From contig OY856186.1 of assembly GCA_963693315.1 (NCBI GenBank), forward strand, positions 72,286,128-72,350,127: DNA of 64,000 nt. The letters are read 5' to 3'. Position 1 is the first letter of the stretch. The number at the start of each line of letters is the position of its first letter. Positions 1 to 10,948 of the stretch are shown piece by piece. This DNA is from Diogma glabrata. Taxonomy: Eukaryota; Arthropoda; Insecta; Diptera; Cylindrotomidae. Made by a program: the position numbers and the translations under genes. The notes below the pieces were generated by a model. The model saw only the letters and a program-made list of their open reading frames with translations. It did not search any database and was not told the origin of the DNA.

Positions 1-526
1 TGGCCTATTAAGCATCAGCGTCGCAATATTTTTTTATTATATTCTAAACGAAATTTGTAATAATTTGACGGACTCCCGGCAAACATCTGGACCCTTTAAT
101 TAAAAAGTTTATTGAAAATTTCAATAAATTTAAACTACGACTATCGATTTTTTATACAAATCGGTATACGTATAAAGTTTTTGCACGGTTCACAATAAGC
201 CTGCATTTCAACTTTTAATTTGTCACTGTGGGCAAAAATATTGTTGCTGTACTTTTATTGTAATAGCTTCTCCTAAAATTATAACCAAGAAAAATCTTCG
301 ACAACGGTTAATCATAAATTCAAGTATTTAATGTATATAAGCACACTACATTTTTAGTTGATGTTACAATTAAATTTGTGTGGTATTCTGGTATTTGAAA
401 AGATGCCTTGTGTCCTGACTCCTGTGGTTCATTATTACAAATATAAATTGCAAACATTGATGATGCTGTTGTCAATTTTGTTCTTAAGTACTAAGTAGTA
501 AGTAAACTGCACCTTCCTAACTCAAA
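1..526. other. AT-rich gene-free stretch, starting in a repeat end
   Basis: I see no coding sequence here. Bases 12-36 match 35964-35988 (a GCATCAGCGTCGCAATAT core followed by a T run), so the window opens inside, or at the edge of, a dispersed repeat. The rest is AT-rich sequence without recognisable motifs. Confidence 0.5.
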
Positions 527-688
527 ATGGAATTTTGCCGTCCTCGTAAGCACCAGTGGTGGATTGTCGCTATAGGACTATATTTCTTATTGCCCCTAAT
601 GTATCCGCTTCAGCTTTTTCGTGTAGCTCCCTTAGGGTTGCTTTTATATGTTTCGTTGTATAGTGGTATGAGTCTTTATGTGGTATGA
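527..688 (+). CDS. Unrecognised 53-aa ORF, hydrophobic
   Basis: An ATG at 527 opens 53 codons ending in TGA at 686-688. The predicted peptide starts MEFCRPRKHQWW and then is strongly hydrophobic to its end, compatible with one or two membrane segments. I recognise no family. It lies just downstream, in antisense, of a decayed LINE relic, so it may be chance reading of LINE 3' sequence. Nothing in the sequence (splice sites, promoter) argues that it is expressed. Confidence 0.15.
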   Translation: MEFCRPRKHQWWIVAIGLYFLLPLMYPLQLFRVAPLGLLLYVSLYSGMSLYVV

Positions 689-718
689 GTGCCTTTTTGT
701 CTACGTTAAATGACCTGT

Positions 719-1300
719 TTAAACAGCTTCAAATGCATCTCTGATATAGAGGAGTGTTGAGCAATTTTTTGAATCATCATTTTTGTGGTAACTAAGTAGG
801 TTTTTGTGAGCCAGCAGGTCATTGTGTCGTTTTACTAGGAAAGTTTTGATCACGGAATAAAGGTGATTCTTAAGCTTTTTCACTGTTAACTGGTTGTATA
901 ATATGGTATTCATTCCAATTTTCACCTTAGTATAAGTTGATAGCAGAGTGCATACATTAGCATAGATGAATATTTTTATTTCGTTGTGTTTGGTGGGCAT
1001 GAATATAATCCAAGAACCATCTCTTAAGAATAGGCAGAAGCGTTGAATTGTGAAGACTTAGTAGCAGTTTATTGTAGCTGACGGTGTCGCAAGTAAGGAA
1101 ATCCATCGATCAACCATTTGGTCCCAAATTTTTGAAGGTTTTCGTTGATTTAACTGTTTGGCTGACTTCATGTTCAGTAAGCTACATGGCATCATCTTCT
1201 GACAATTAAACGGGACACTTAAGCCGGTTAAAAAACCATTTAATGGTTTACCATATTTTTCTTGTGCCTGTATTAAAGTTCCTTGTTCTACGTGTTGCAT
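719..1300 (-). pseudogene. Decayed LINE reverse transcriptase fragment
   Basis: Reading the minus strand, a frame crossing about 1095-985 gives DTVSYNKLLLSLHNS followed by LPILKRWFLDYIH. This resembles the RT block after the first catalytic Asp of Jockey/CR1-type non-LTR elements (usual form AFDTVSH.KLL..L). The flanking minus-strand frames at 1058-1300 and 719-1000 are open but shifted relative to it, so the copy is frameshifted at least twice. No catalytic (F/Y)xDD box is visible. It is probably a 5'- and 3'-truncated relic separate from the Jockey-like copy at 1441-2206. Confidence 0.45.
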
Positions 1301-1440
1301 GCATATATCCTGTTTGTGTTCGTCCTTTGGCTCGGTATCACCAATTTCATTTCTGTTATCTACCAGTCGTGTTGCATTGGACGAGAATTTAGGTTTTATT
1401 GCCTGGTGACTTCCTGTTATTTTTATTTTTTTATTAATTA

Positions 1441-2206
1441 GTTAGACATATTTAGCACACTAAATATGAAATATTCATTATTCAGTCTCTTTGAATATCT
1501 GAAGATACCATGTCAAGTATAAAGGTAGGAGATGAGGAAACGGAAGGAATGAGGATATGGGGAGAACTATACTAATTTTTTTAAATGACGATGGACATTT
1601 TCTTTAAATGTCTGAGGGACAAATTCATCAGGAAATACAGAGGAGGGCACTGAGTTCCACAATTTGGCTACTCTATTAAAATAGGCGTCCTGGAAGGATA
1701 CAGTTCTACAACGAGGTATTTGGAAAACAAATGGATAGGATAACATGGAAGTTCTTGTTTGTCGATTATACTGCGCACACGATGGAAGAATATTTTGAAT
1801 TTCCTGAGAGGAGAATTCGCTAAAGTTATATTTAGAGTAGATTGAAAATTCAGCCACATTTCTTCTGTGCTGGAGTGAATTGAGCTGATCCGTTAGTTTG
1901 GTATTACCAATCATCCGTATTGCTTTTCTCTGTACAGAGTCTAGACATTTTATTGTTGACTGAAAAGCGCTTCGCCGAACATGACAGCAATATTCCATAC
2001 ATGGACGAGTAAAGGACTAAAAAGATCAGCAAAATTTGATCGGGACTGAAATACTTTTTACATCGACTCAAGAATCCTAATTTTTACATTGCAGATTTAG
2101 CGAGGTTGAACACATGTTTATTCCATTTCAGGTTATTTTCAATATCCACGCCAAGAAGTCTCACTGATTCAACCTCACGTAATTCTTCTTGGTTTATCTT
2201 AATAGG
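1441..2206 (-). pseudogene. Jockey-like LINE, 3' part of split copy
   Basis: This is the C-terminal end of a non-LTR retrotransposon RT protein on the minus strand. The part nearest the gypsy element reads as the post-catalytic motif LLGVDIENNLKW. The long frame at 1998-1567 contains RRSAFQSTIKCLDSVQRKAIR and ends with a typical LINE tail (LWNSVPSSVFPDEF, then VHRHLKKLV). The 3' untranslated part runs on to about 1441. The upstream half of the same copy is at 10949-11966. The two halves are separated only by the 8.7-kb LTR element, and removing it with one target-duplication copy puts both halves in the same frame. The copy was already 5'-truncated and carries stops, so it is dead. Confidence 0.85.
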
Positions 2207-3270
2207 TGTAACGTTCGCAATAATCGCAAAACAATAATAAAACCAAATTCATCTTCGTTTTCAATTCAATAAAAATGTATTTCATTAGTTTCCGTTCATT
2301 TTTACATTAATAATAATTTTAAAATTTTCTAATACTTAACTGCTAGTTAAATTTCGATTATACTATAAAAAGCAAACGAACGTACTCAATTTCATTTCCA
2401 ATTCTAACGAACAGATGTCGTTGCTAATCTTTGTTGAATTTTTAGGATTACACGATTTGATTTTTTGATTGGAGGAGGTCAAAATCAAAAATCACATTTT
2501 TGAGATTCATTCAGTTTTTAACTTTAAATCAGAAAACATTTTAATGTAAATCATTCCGGTTTTGATTGTTCAAAAGATGACATCTAGTCAAAGTTTGTTC
2601 ATGCAATCATGTTTAGAAAAGAATAAGTTCATTGATAATTATATCAAAAACAAATTTTTGTAATGTTATATTTAAACACAAAAATGTTTTATGAAAGTTT
2701 GAATAGTGTGTTTTTTAATTATAAGTGTCTGGAATTAAAAATAAAATAATAAATTGATACATATTAAAGATTACGTTTGATTTATTCTAAATGTGAGGAT
2801 CAAATGCATATATTACACACAAATGAACATTTTAATATATTTACAAATAATTTAATGAGAAAAGGAATTTAACAAAATTAAGTCTGGTTGTTTTGCACAT
2901 ATGTGAAGTGAATTAAAAGCTATATTTCCAAATGGATTTTTTTGCTGGTGATCAATTTCGTATAACAAAATCAGAGGCTGCTGAGTTTTGGAAATTAAAC
3001 TTTGGAAATAGGAAATCATACTGGAAGTGAATGGAGTTCATCAATCAACAGTTTAATTTAAGGTATTTTTCTTTATTTTATATTAGTATTGGAATTTAGT
3101 TTTTTTGTGTGTTTTAACTTGGTTTTTTTGATGATAGAATAATTTTATAAAACTTAAGAGATTCCCAATTTTCAAGCTTCGTGTGGGGACAAACGCTATC
3201 CCGTAGTATCATTTTTATTGATTTGTGATAAAAGTTCAATCCGATTCACGAAGTGAATCACCGTGTAACA
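2207..3270 (+). repeat. 5' LTR (1064 bp)
   Basis: This direct repeat is identical in length to 9885-10948 and nearly identical in sequence. It starts TGTAACGTTCGC and ends CCGTGTAACA. A TATAAAA box lies at 2364-2370 with a plausible start site some 25-30 bases on. A perfect 7-bp stem with a 3-base loop (GATTCAC GAA GTGAATC) sits about ten bases before the LTR end in both copies. Confidence 0.95.
2364..2370 (+). promoter_or_regulatory. Putative TATA box of the 5' LTR
   Basis: The sequence TATAAAA occurs within the LTR, followed about 28 bases later by a pyrimidine-rich CTCAATTTCATT stretch suitable for initiation. This is the expected U3/R arrangement. The 3' LTR has the same box. Not tested beyond motif match. 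Confidence 0.5.
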
Positions 3271-3272
3271 GT

Positions 3273-3290
3273 TGGCGTTCCGAAACAAAG
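3273..3290 (+). other. Primer-binding site of the gypsy element
   Basis: TGGCGTTCCGAAAC starts two bases after the LTR end. TGG is the complement of a tRNA CCA tail, the usual start of a PBS. I could not match the rest to a specific tRNA; it differs from the common Lys, Ser, Arg and Trp types known to me. Confidence 0.6.
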
Positions 3291-5350
3291 ACCTGGGGCT
3301 TTGTAGGGATATTTTTTTATATAGGGCGTTGTCAACCGGTTTGGGTGTTGCCAACCGGTATATTTTTTTTAATTTTTTTTTGGAAAAATAAAACCAGTTC
3401 AGGTTTTAGATATTCTTTTTTAAAATACCGTAATTACGGTAAATAAATTAAATTTTTTTGTTGTTGTTGTGAATTTTTAGCGCGCAAAATTTTGGCGTAA
3501 TAATTTATATAATTTTGGGTGCAAATTTTTTGTAAAACAGTTTGGTGTTTTTATATATTCCCTTTTTGGATATATATATTTATATGTAAAATATTCATAT
3601 TTTTGATAAACCGGTTTGGTTTTTTTTGCATACTGGTACATATTAATATATTAAATATAAGTAATATATTTTATTTTGATAACCTATTGGTTTAAATTGG
3701 AATATTTTCGTATTTTCGAACTTTTGCTTGTTTGAAAAAAAAACCGTTTTGGGACAGCAATTTTTTTTTGGAGATTGTTTTTTTTGTGCTGTCATTCGAA
3801 TTTGTTTTTGTACATATTGTACATATTTGTAAATATTTTTGTAAATAATTTTTTTGTATATAGTTCCAATGAAATTTTCATTGTACATATTTTCATTGTA
3901 CATATTTTCATTGTACATATATTTTTTTTTTTGGAATAATATTGTACATATTTTCATTGTACATATTTTCATTGTACATATTTTTTTTTCTAAATAGTTT
4001 TTGGAATTTTTTTTTCGTGTACTAGGTTTAATAAATCTCTTTCTCAGCGGTAGGCCTAACAAGCCATCCATGGGGCTTATCCCCTTAACATTAATGTCGT
4101 TCTTAGATCGCCTATGGCCACCGGGGTTATGCGATCGAAGAACATTGGTTTCTTCTCTTCGTTCGGCGAGGAGGTTCTCAGGGACGAGGAGTGGTGTTGC
4201 TGTGTTTGTACTTAGGTGCAAACCAGTAGTACCATTCCTTGCTCAGAGGCTTCTTCGGTGTAATGAAGAGAAGAACCAATTGTACTTTGCTTTCAGGATC
4301 AGAGGCTTCACCTCAAACAAATTCAAAAAACTTTTCCACTTTTCCACTTAGCTTTTACAATAAAACAATTTTTCATAGAGTTTAGGATTTGAAGTCTGGT
4401 GCTCGGGAGCGTTCCTCAACTTTCGCATTAGGTTTAGGTGTAATTTATTTGTAGATTAAACAAGCACAACTGGGTCAGTAGAAATGGACCTAGTGTCTAA
4501 TCGTGACAGTTGTGATTGTTTTATTAGATTGGGGAGAATCTGTTCTGTAGAATCTGGTCGTTAGGGGCTTTTCTAGTCAGTTTTCACATGCATTGTTGGA
4601 GTGGGCTCGCGAACGCGATATTTTAAATTTAAACAATATGGATATTGTAGCCATACTTACTTTTTAAATTGTCTCCAGACGAATCTTGATTTTGGGAATC
4701 TCTTATATTATTAAATAAAAATAAAATAAATCAAACAAATTTTTCAAAAATTAAATAAATAAAATTTTTATTAAATAAATTAAATTTTCGTTAATTAAAA
4801 TAATTTTAGGTAAATAAATAATTTTTTCGTAATTTAAATAGTTTTAGGTAACTAAATAAATAATTTTTTTTAATTACACAATACATCAAGATATAAATAA
4901 ATATTTTTTATTTTTTTAAAAAAAATAAATCAATATTTCAAAGTTAGGACGGTGCATCCAATAAATAAACATTCTTCTAAATATTTTTATTTTTCAATTT
5001 TCTTTTAAAATAAATAAATATTCTTAGGGGTGCTATCGTCAATAACTAATTTTAGGTATATATATGTATTTCAGTATATCTGAAATTAAATAAATAAATT
5101 AAATTTTTACACATACAATATTTTAGGAATTTTTGTGAAAGATGAAGTAAAGATTAGCGGCGACAGCGGTTTTTTTGTTCTTTTACAAGTTTGTTTTTAC
5201 AAAATTTTTTTTTGGGGCGTTCGTTGTTTTTTTTCGTTTTGCGTTTTTCATTGTTTTCATTTTTCCATCGTACTAACTACATTTGTTGTTGGGAATTGGT
5301 TTTAGTGTTGTTGTCAGCGAGTTCATAATTTTTCGGGTTTTACCATCAAA
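3291..5350 (+). other. Long AT-rich leader of the gypsy element
   Basis: About 2 kb separate the PBS from gag, long for a Ty3/gypsy leader. It holds a 16-bp direct repeat (TTTTCATTGTACATAT and close variants, about five copies between 3883 and 3992), a less AT-rich block at 4040-4300 and runs of AAATAAAT-type sequence at 4700-5110. Frames at 3643-4221 (minus) and 4001-4351 (plus) are open but show no recognisable domain. Confidence 0.6.
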
Positions 5351-6438
5351 GTGTCAAACCAACTGGACGTTGACCATCCGTTCTGTGGTTTGGAACCCAC
5401 CGAACTACAGATCGAATGTCTGGTTCGGGGTGTGAACTTCAGGGGGAACAATTGGGCAGAGGACTTTGCAATACCACAATTGGGTCCATCACTCCAAGCT
5501 GAACACATACACAATAGTCCAGCATTAGTACAACCGCAATTATCATTAAATTATCCATCAGTACCACAGGTACAACCACCACCATTATATCCACAAGCTC
5601 CACTAACAGCACCACCACCATACAACCAACCTCCTCAGGTATGGCGTGACGCGGCTCCAGCGTTAGCACCAGTGGAGTACCGAGGGGTTCATGGGAACAA
5701 TTTGGTCGTTATGACTCAAATTGGGTTCCAACCTTCACAGGAGATGGTCACTCTCCTGATGTTCATGAGTTTGTTCACAGAGTGGAGGCGGCTGCCAGGA
5801 GGGACCGTGTGAATTGGGACGACCTTAGGTCTATCGTTCCACGGTATCTCAAGGGAGCTGCCGACAGATACTATCTGAATTTAACTCATGAATATGAGGT
5901 GGTGACCTATCCAGTGTTAAGGGAGGGACTCCTACAAACCTTCGGTACGCTCACTGATGATAAGGCGATCTTGCGAGTTCTTCTGAACCGCAAACAAAAG
6001 TCAAAGGAGAGCGTGTACGAGTATCTGGTGGAGATTGGTTCGTTAAATCGTCGTTTAGCACGTCCATTTGCTGACCGTGAAATGCTAGAAATTGCTCGGG
6101 AGGGACTGAGTGTGGAGCTCCAAAACGCTACTCTAGCTGCAACAATACATTCAATTGATGAACTTCGGACTTTATGTCAGAAGTTTGAACGGTTGTGGTC
6201 CACACCAGTTCCGACCAGAACATCAAATTTAAGAATTAGCAAGCTACAGCAGGTGGATGATTATGAGGTGGATGTGGAACTAGATCGAGATGGATATATT
6301 GAAACGATGGATTCAAAACAGCCCGAACAACAGCACGAAAAAGGCGACGAGAGATGTAGCGACGGAGGACGATCGGCAACCACCAACGAAACCCAAATAA
6401 AATCATCGAATACATTTAATTTCCCATCATTACATTGA
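5351..6438 (+). pseudogene. gag: Gag of the gypsy element, frameshifted
   Basis: The structural capsid gene. The N-terminal frame (from 5351, starting SNQLDVDHPF with ELQIECLVRGVNFRG) runs into a proline/glutamine-rich linker and stops at 5812. The conserved capsid-type region is in the -1 frame, open from 5650 and including GSWEQFGRYDSNWVPTFTGD, then YEYLVEIGSLNRRLARPF and LQNATLAATIHSIDEL up to LCQKFERLW. It ends at TGA 6436-6438. No slippery heptamer is visible in the overlap, so the shift looks like a mutation. A homologous gag piece lies at 51060-51215. No intact zinc knuckle remains; a degenerate one reads on beyond the TGA. Confidence 0.85.
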
Positions 6439-9400
6439 ACGTGTTTTAGACGTCTGGAACGTAACATCAGATATTGGAGGATGAGGAAATTATTTCGCAA
6501 AGCTTGTGTTTCATCTATCCTTTCAGAAACAAAGGATCCTCGGCCGCGATTGACAATTAAGATTTTGGACAAACATATTTCAGGACTATTGGATAGTGGA
6601 GCGTCAATCACAATACTTGGAAGAAATTCCTTGGAATTATTGGAAGCAGCAGGTACAACCTACCGTAAATACACTTCGTGTATTCGTACGGCGGATGGTA
6701 CTGCAAATAAAATTTTGGGTTACATAGAAATTCCAATAACTGTGAATGGCTCCACTAAACCAATGCGGTTCCATATAGTCCCTGGGTTACGAGAAGAGCT
6801 CTACCTGGGCATAGATTTCTGGGAGAAATTTGGTATTGTTCCTTCTTTTGTTAGTGAACTGACTCGCACAGAGCTACAAACTTTTAATACACATAACCTC
6901 ACCACTGATCAGCAACATGAACTGGATATGATCAAGGATTCTTTCCCGTCATTTGAAGTGTCTGGACTCGGAAAGACTTCTTTGGTTGAACATGTCATCG
7001 ATGTTGGTGATAATGCACCTGTTAAACAGAGGCATTATCCTACATCGCCGGCTGTTCAACTAAAGGTCTATGCCGAACTTGACCGAATGCTTCAAATGGG
7101 CGTGATCGAAGAGAGTAACAGTTCTTGGTGCTCGCCAGTGGTTTTGGTACAAAAAGAATCTGGTAAAAACAGATTATGTATTGATAGCCGTCGTGTCAAT
7201 TCACTAACTAAAAAGGACGCTTACCCACTTCCCTTGATTGATGGCTTACTAGGTCGTCTAAATAGCACAAAGTACATTTCAAGTATTGATCTCAAAGATG
7301 CTTTCTGGCAGATTCCTCTGGCAGAAGCATCTAGAGACAAGACAGCCTTCACAGTGCCTGGTCGTCCATTGTATCAATTCCGGGTTATGCCCTTTGGATT
7401 GTGCAATGCTCCCCAGACAATGTGTCGGCTAATGCACAAAGTGATACCACATCAATATCACGAAAATGTCTTTGTTTATTTAGATGATCTATTGGTAGTC
7501 TCTTCCACGTTCCAGGAACATATGGAATTGCTGTCCAAAGTCTCTTCATTGTTAAGAGCGGCTGGGTTAACAATAAACCTCAAGAAAAGTAAATTTGTTC
7601 TGAGAGAGGTGAAATACTTGGGATTTTTGGTTGGGGAAGATGGTCTTCGAACAGACCCTGACAAAGTAAGAGCTGTAGCAGAGTATCCAGCTCCATCTAC
7701 AGTAAAACAAATACGTAGACTATTGGGAATGGCTGGTTGGTACCAACGTTTCATACCAAATTATGCAAGCGTGCTATCACCGATTACGGACTTATTAAAG
7801 AAAAGTTCTGGAAAATTGAAATGGACATTGGAAGCGCAAGCTGCTTTCGAAAATTTAAAACGATTGCTGACTACAGCACCAGTATTAATTAACCCTGATT
7901 ATAATAAAGAGTTCTTTATTAGATGCGATGCGAGTCTGACAGGGATAGGTAGTGTACTGTATCAGATCGACGAGGACGGACAAGAGTGTCCGATAGCCTT
8001 CATGTCGAAGAAATTAAATAGAGCTCAGAGAAATTATTCGGTTTCTGAGCTTGAATGTCTTGCGGCAATTCTGAGTGTGAAGAAATTCAGGGGCTATGTT
8101 GAAGGTCACCGATTTACAATTGTGACTGATCACTCAAGTCTGAAGTGGCTTATGTCACAGAAGGACTTGAGTGGTCGTCTGGCTAGGTGGAGCCTAAAAC
8201 TCCAACATATGGATTTTACCATTGTCCACCAAAAAGGTACCCAAAATATAGTCCCTGATGCTCTATCTCGTCTTTATGACGATACACACGAGGAATTGAC
8301 GGAAGCATTAACACATCACATTAACGACATCAAAATCGACAATGAAGGTTATCGGCATAAGGAATATACGGATATGATAGCTAAAGTTCAATCATCACCC
8401 AAGGACTTTCCATCTGTTAAAGTCGTGGATGATAAGCTATACATACGTATTGAGCCAAGACCTGATGCAATACCCAACGATGTTCCTGTGTGGAAACTCT
8501 GGGTACCAAAACCGATGACTTCCAACATGATTCAGAAACATCATGATGATAGTACTGCTGCTCATGGAGGTGTTAAAAAGACTTTAGAATTACTTCGACG
8601 TCTTTATTATTGGCCGGGCATGGCGTCACAGGTATACAACTATGTTGTGTCCTGCGACACATGTAAACAAACAAAAGCCACGAATCAGATATTGCGTCCT
8701 CCGATGCAATATGAATTCGAAACAGCACGTCCATGGCAGAGAGTCTATATAGATTTTTTGGGACCGTACCCTCGTTCTACACTTGGGAATACGGTGTTAT
8801 TGATAGTTCTGGATCATGCTACGAAGTTTGTACTACTGAAACCACTTAGAAACGCAACTTCACCGAAGGTGAATGCTTTTCTAAGGAATGAAGTGATGGG
8901 GTACCAGAGTTTCTGCACAGTGACAATGGCAAACAGTTCACTAGTAGGAACTTTCAAAATCTTTTGTCAGATTTCGGCATTAAACACATTAGGACCGGTG
9001 TCTATAGTCCTCAAAGCAACGCGTCAGAGCGGGTCAATAGGTCAGTTCTAGCAGCAATTCGAGCGTTCATTAAAGGTCAACATACCAAGTGGGACTCACA
9101 AATTGGTGAAATCGCATATGCACTGCGGGCTGCAGTACATTCTGCTACCAAGTACTCACCGTACTATTTATTATTTGGTCAACATCCAATCTCGGATGGA
9201 AATACTTACCATTTGTTGAGATCACTACACAAGCTTGGTGAAGATGCTGGTGAGGAAATAGAACGCTCTGATCAATTGACTCTGCTCAGGAACCGGGTTC
9301 AACAAAATTTAAAAGCAGCTTTCAAAAAATCGCAACATCAGTACAACCTGCGATCTAAACTACGGACTTTTCAACCACAACAACGGGTGTTTGTACGGCA

Positions 9401-9560
9401 ACATCATTTGAGTGACGCTACCAAAAAGTTCTCGGCAAAATTGGCTCCAAAGTTCTTACCTGCAATGATTAAGACTAAGATTGGAAATGTACTCTACGAG
9501 TGCACAGATATGAGCGGTAAGAATCTTGGAGTCCATCACGCGAAAGACATCAGGGAATGA
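6439..9560 (+). pseudogene. pol: Pol polyprotein of the gypsy element, integrase frameshifted
   Basis: Same frame as the capsid part of gag, separated from it only by TGA 6436-6438. From the ATG at 6481, residues about 36-46 carry the aspartic protease motif LLDSGASITIL. The RT has its catalytic YLDD near residue 333 (7477-7488). RNase H shows the DAS, E, TDH and late D residues between about 480 and 600. The integrase zinc-binding domain has HHDDSTAAH and CDTC (about 687-728), and its first catalytic Asp lies in IDFLGPYP (about 757). Near 8895 the frame is lost. The remainder of integrase continues in another frame to 9560, including HSDNG and the SERVNR region with the catalytic Glu. All catalytic residues are present but the protein is split; protease, RT and RNase H look intact. 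Confidence 0.93.
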
Positions 9561-9884
9561 TGTCTTTTCGTTAGGTAGGGTTGTTCCTCTGGCTGATTGT
9601 CGTCTCTGGGGTTCACATCTTCAGGTCATACTTACTGGTTGTATCGGGGTGTCCATGGTGCTGACGTTCGGATGGATGGTCGGTCTCAATACTCAGTGAA
9701 GTTCTTAAGGACTTCATGAGTGTTGGAACCGGTCATCTGCCTTGACGCCAGAAACTGTGGGTATCTCGATCCCAGATACAGTTTAATAGGTGGAAGTAGT
9801 TCGGTGGTTTTCTGTCATGGAGGGGATGGCGACGTTTTTGTGATTTCAAGAGTAAAAATCTTGGTTTTTACCTTGAATTCATGG
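9561..9884 (+). other. 3' untranslated region of the gypsy element
   Basis: No env or other ORF of note. A purine-rich GGAGGGGATGG lies at about 9820-9831, but no clear polypurine tract abuts the 3' LTR. Confidence 0.6.
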
Positions 9885-10948
9885 TGTAACGTTCGCAATA
9901 ATCGCAAAACAATAATAAAATCAAATTCATCTTCGTTTTCAATTCAATAAAAATGTATTTCATTAGTTTCCGTTCATTTTTACATTAATAATAATTTTAA
10001 AATTTTCTAATACTTAACTGCTAGTTAAATTTCGATTATACTATAAAAAGCAAACGAACGTACTCAATTTCATTTCCAATTCTAACGAACAGATGTCGTT
10101 GCTAATCTTTGTTGAATTTTTAGGATTACACGATTTGATTTTTTGATTGGAGGAGGTCAAAATCAAAAATCACATTTTTGAGATTCATTCAGTTTTTAAC
10201 TTTAAATCAGAAAACATTTTAATGTAAATCATTCCGGTTTTGATTGTTCAAAAGATGACATCTAGTCAAAGTTTGTTCATGCAATCATGTTTAGAAAAGA
10301 ATAAGTTCATTGATAATTATATCAAAAACAAATTTTTGTAATGTTATATTTAAACACAAAAATGTTTTATGAAAGTTTGAATAGTGTGTTTTTTAATTAT
10401 AAGTGTCTGGAATTAAAAATAAAATAATAAATTGATACATATTAAAGATTACGTTTGATTTATTCTAAATGCGAGGATCAAATGCATATATTACACACAA
10501 ATGAACATTTTAATATATTTACAAATAATTTAATGAGAAAAGGAATTTAACAAAATTAAGTCTGGTTGTTTTGCACATATGTGAAGTGAATTAAAAGCTA
10601 TATTTCCAAATGGATTTTTTTGCTGGTGATCAATTTCGTATAACAAAATCAGAGGCTGCTGAGTTTTGGAAATTAAACTTTGGAAATAGGAAATCATACT
10701 GGAAGTGAATGGAGTTCATCAATCAACAGTTTAATTTAAGGTATTTTTCTTTATTTTATATTAGTATTGGAATTTAGTTTTTTTGTGTGTTTTAACTTGG
10801 TTTTTTTGATGATAGAATAATTTTATAAAACTTAAGAGATTCCCAATTTTCAAGCTTCGTGTGGGGACAAACGCTATCCCGTAGTATCATTTTTATTGAT
10901 TTGTGATAAAAGTTCAATCCGATTCACGAAGTGAATCACCGTGTAACA
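9885..10948 (+). repeat. 3' LTR (1064 bp)
   Basis: Direct repeat of 2207-3270 with the same length and the same TG..CA ends, followed by the TAGG target duplicate at 10949-10952. The two LTRs differ at two places that I could find. Confidence 0.95.

Larger units (their letters stand above)
2207..10948 (+). mobile_element. Full-length Ty3/gypsy LTR retrotransposon
   Basis: Two direct 1064-bp LTRs (2207-3270 and 9885-10948) flank an internal region with gag, protease, RT, RNase H and integrase in the Ty3/gypsy order (integrase last). The LTRs begin TGTAAC and end GTAACA. The element is bordered by TAGG on both sides (2203-2206 and 10949-10952), a 4-bp target duplication. There is no env-like ORF. 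Comparing the LTRs by eye I find two substitutions (near 2243 and 2794), so insertion is very recent. The coding region has a gag frameshift, an in-frame TGA between gag and pol and a frameshift in integrase, so the copy is non-autonomous. It sits inside an older Jockey-like LINE in the opposite orientation. The clade within Ty3/gypsy is not assigned. Confidence 0.95.

Noticed and set aside
3880..3995. CRISPR-like array of short direct repeats
   Set aside because: The 16-bp units are contiguous, without unique spacers. It is a simple tandem repeat within a eukaryotic retrotransposon.
3643..4351. Open frames in the gypsy leader
   Set aside because: No recognisable domain. The minus frame includes translated 16-bp repeats. 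Treated as leader sequence.
2207..10948. Endogenous retrovirus (errantivirus) with env
   Set aside because: Between integrase and the 3' LTR there are only about 320 bases with no env-like frame.
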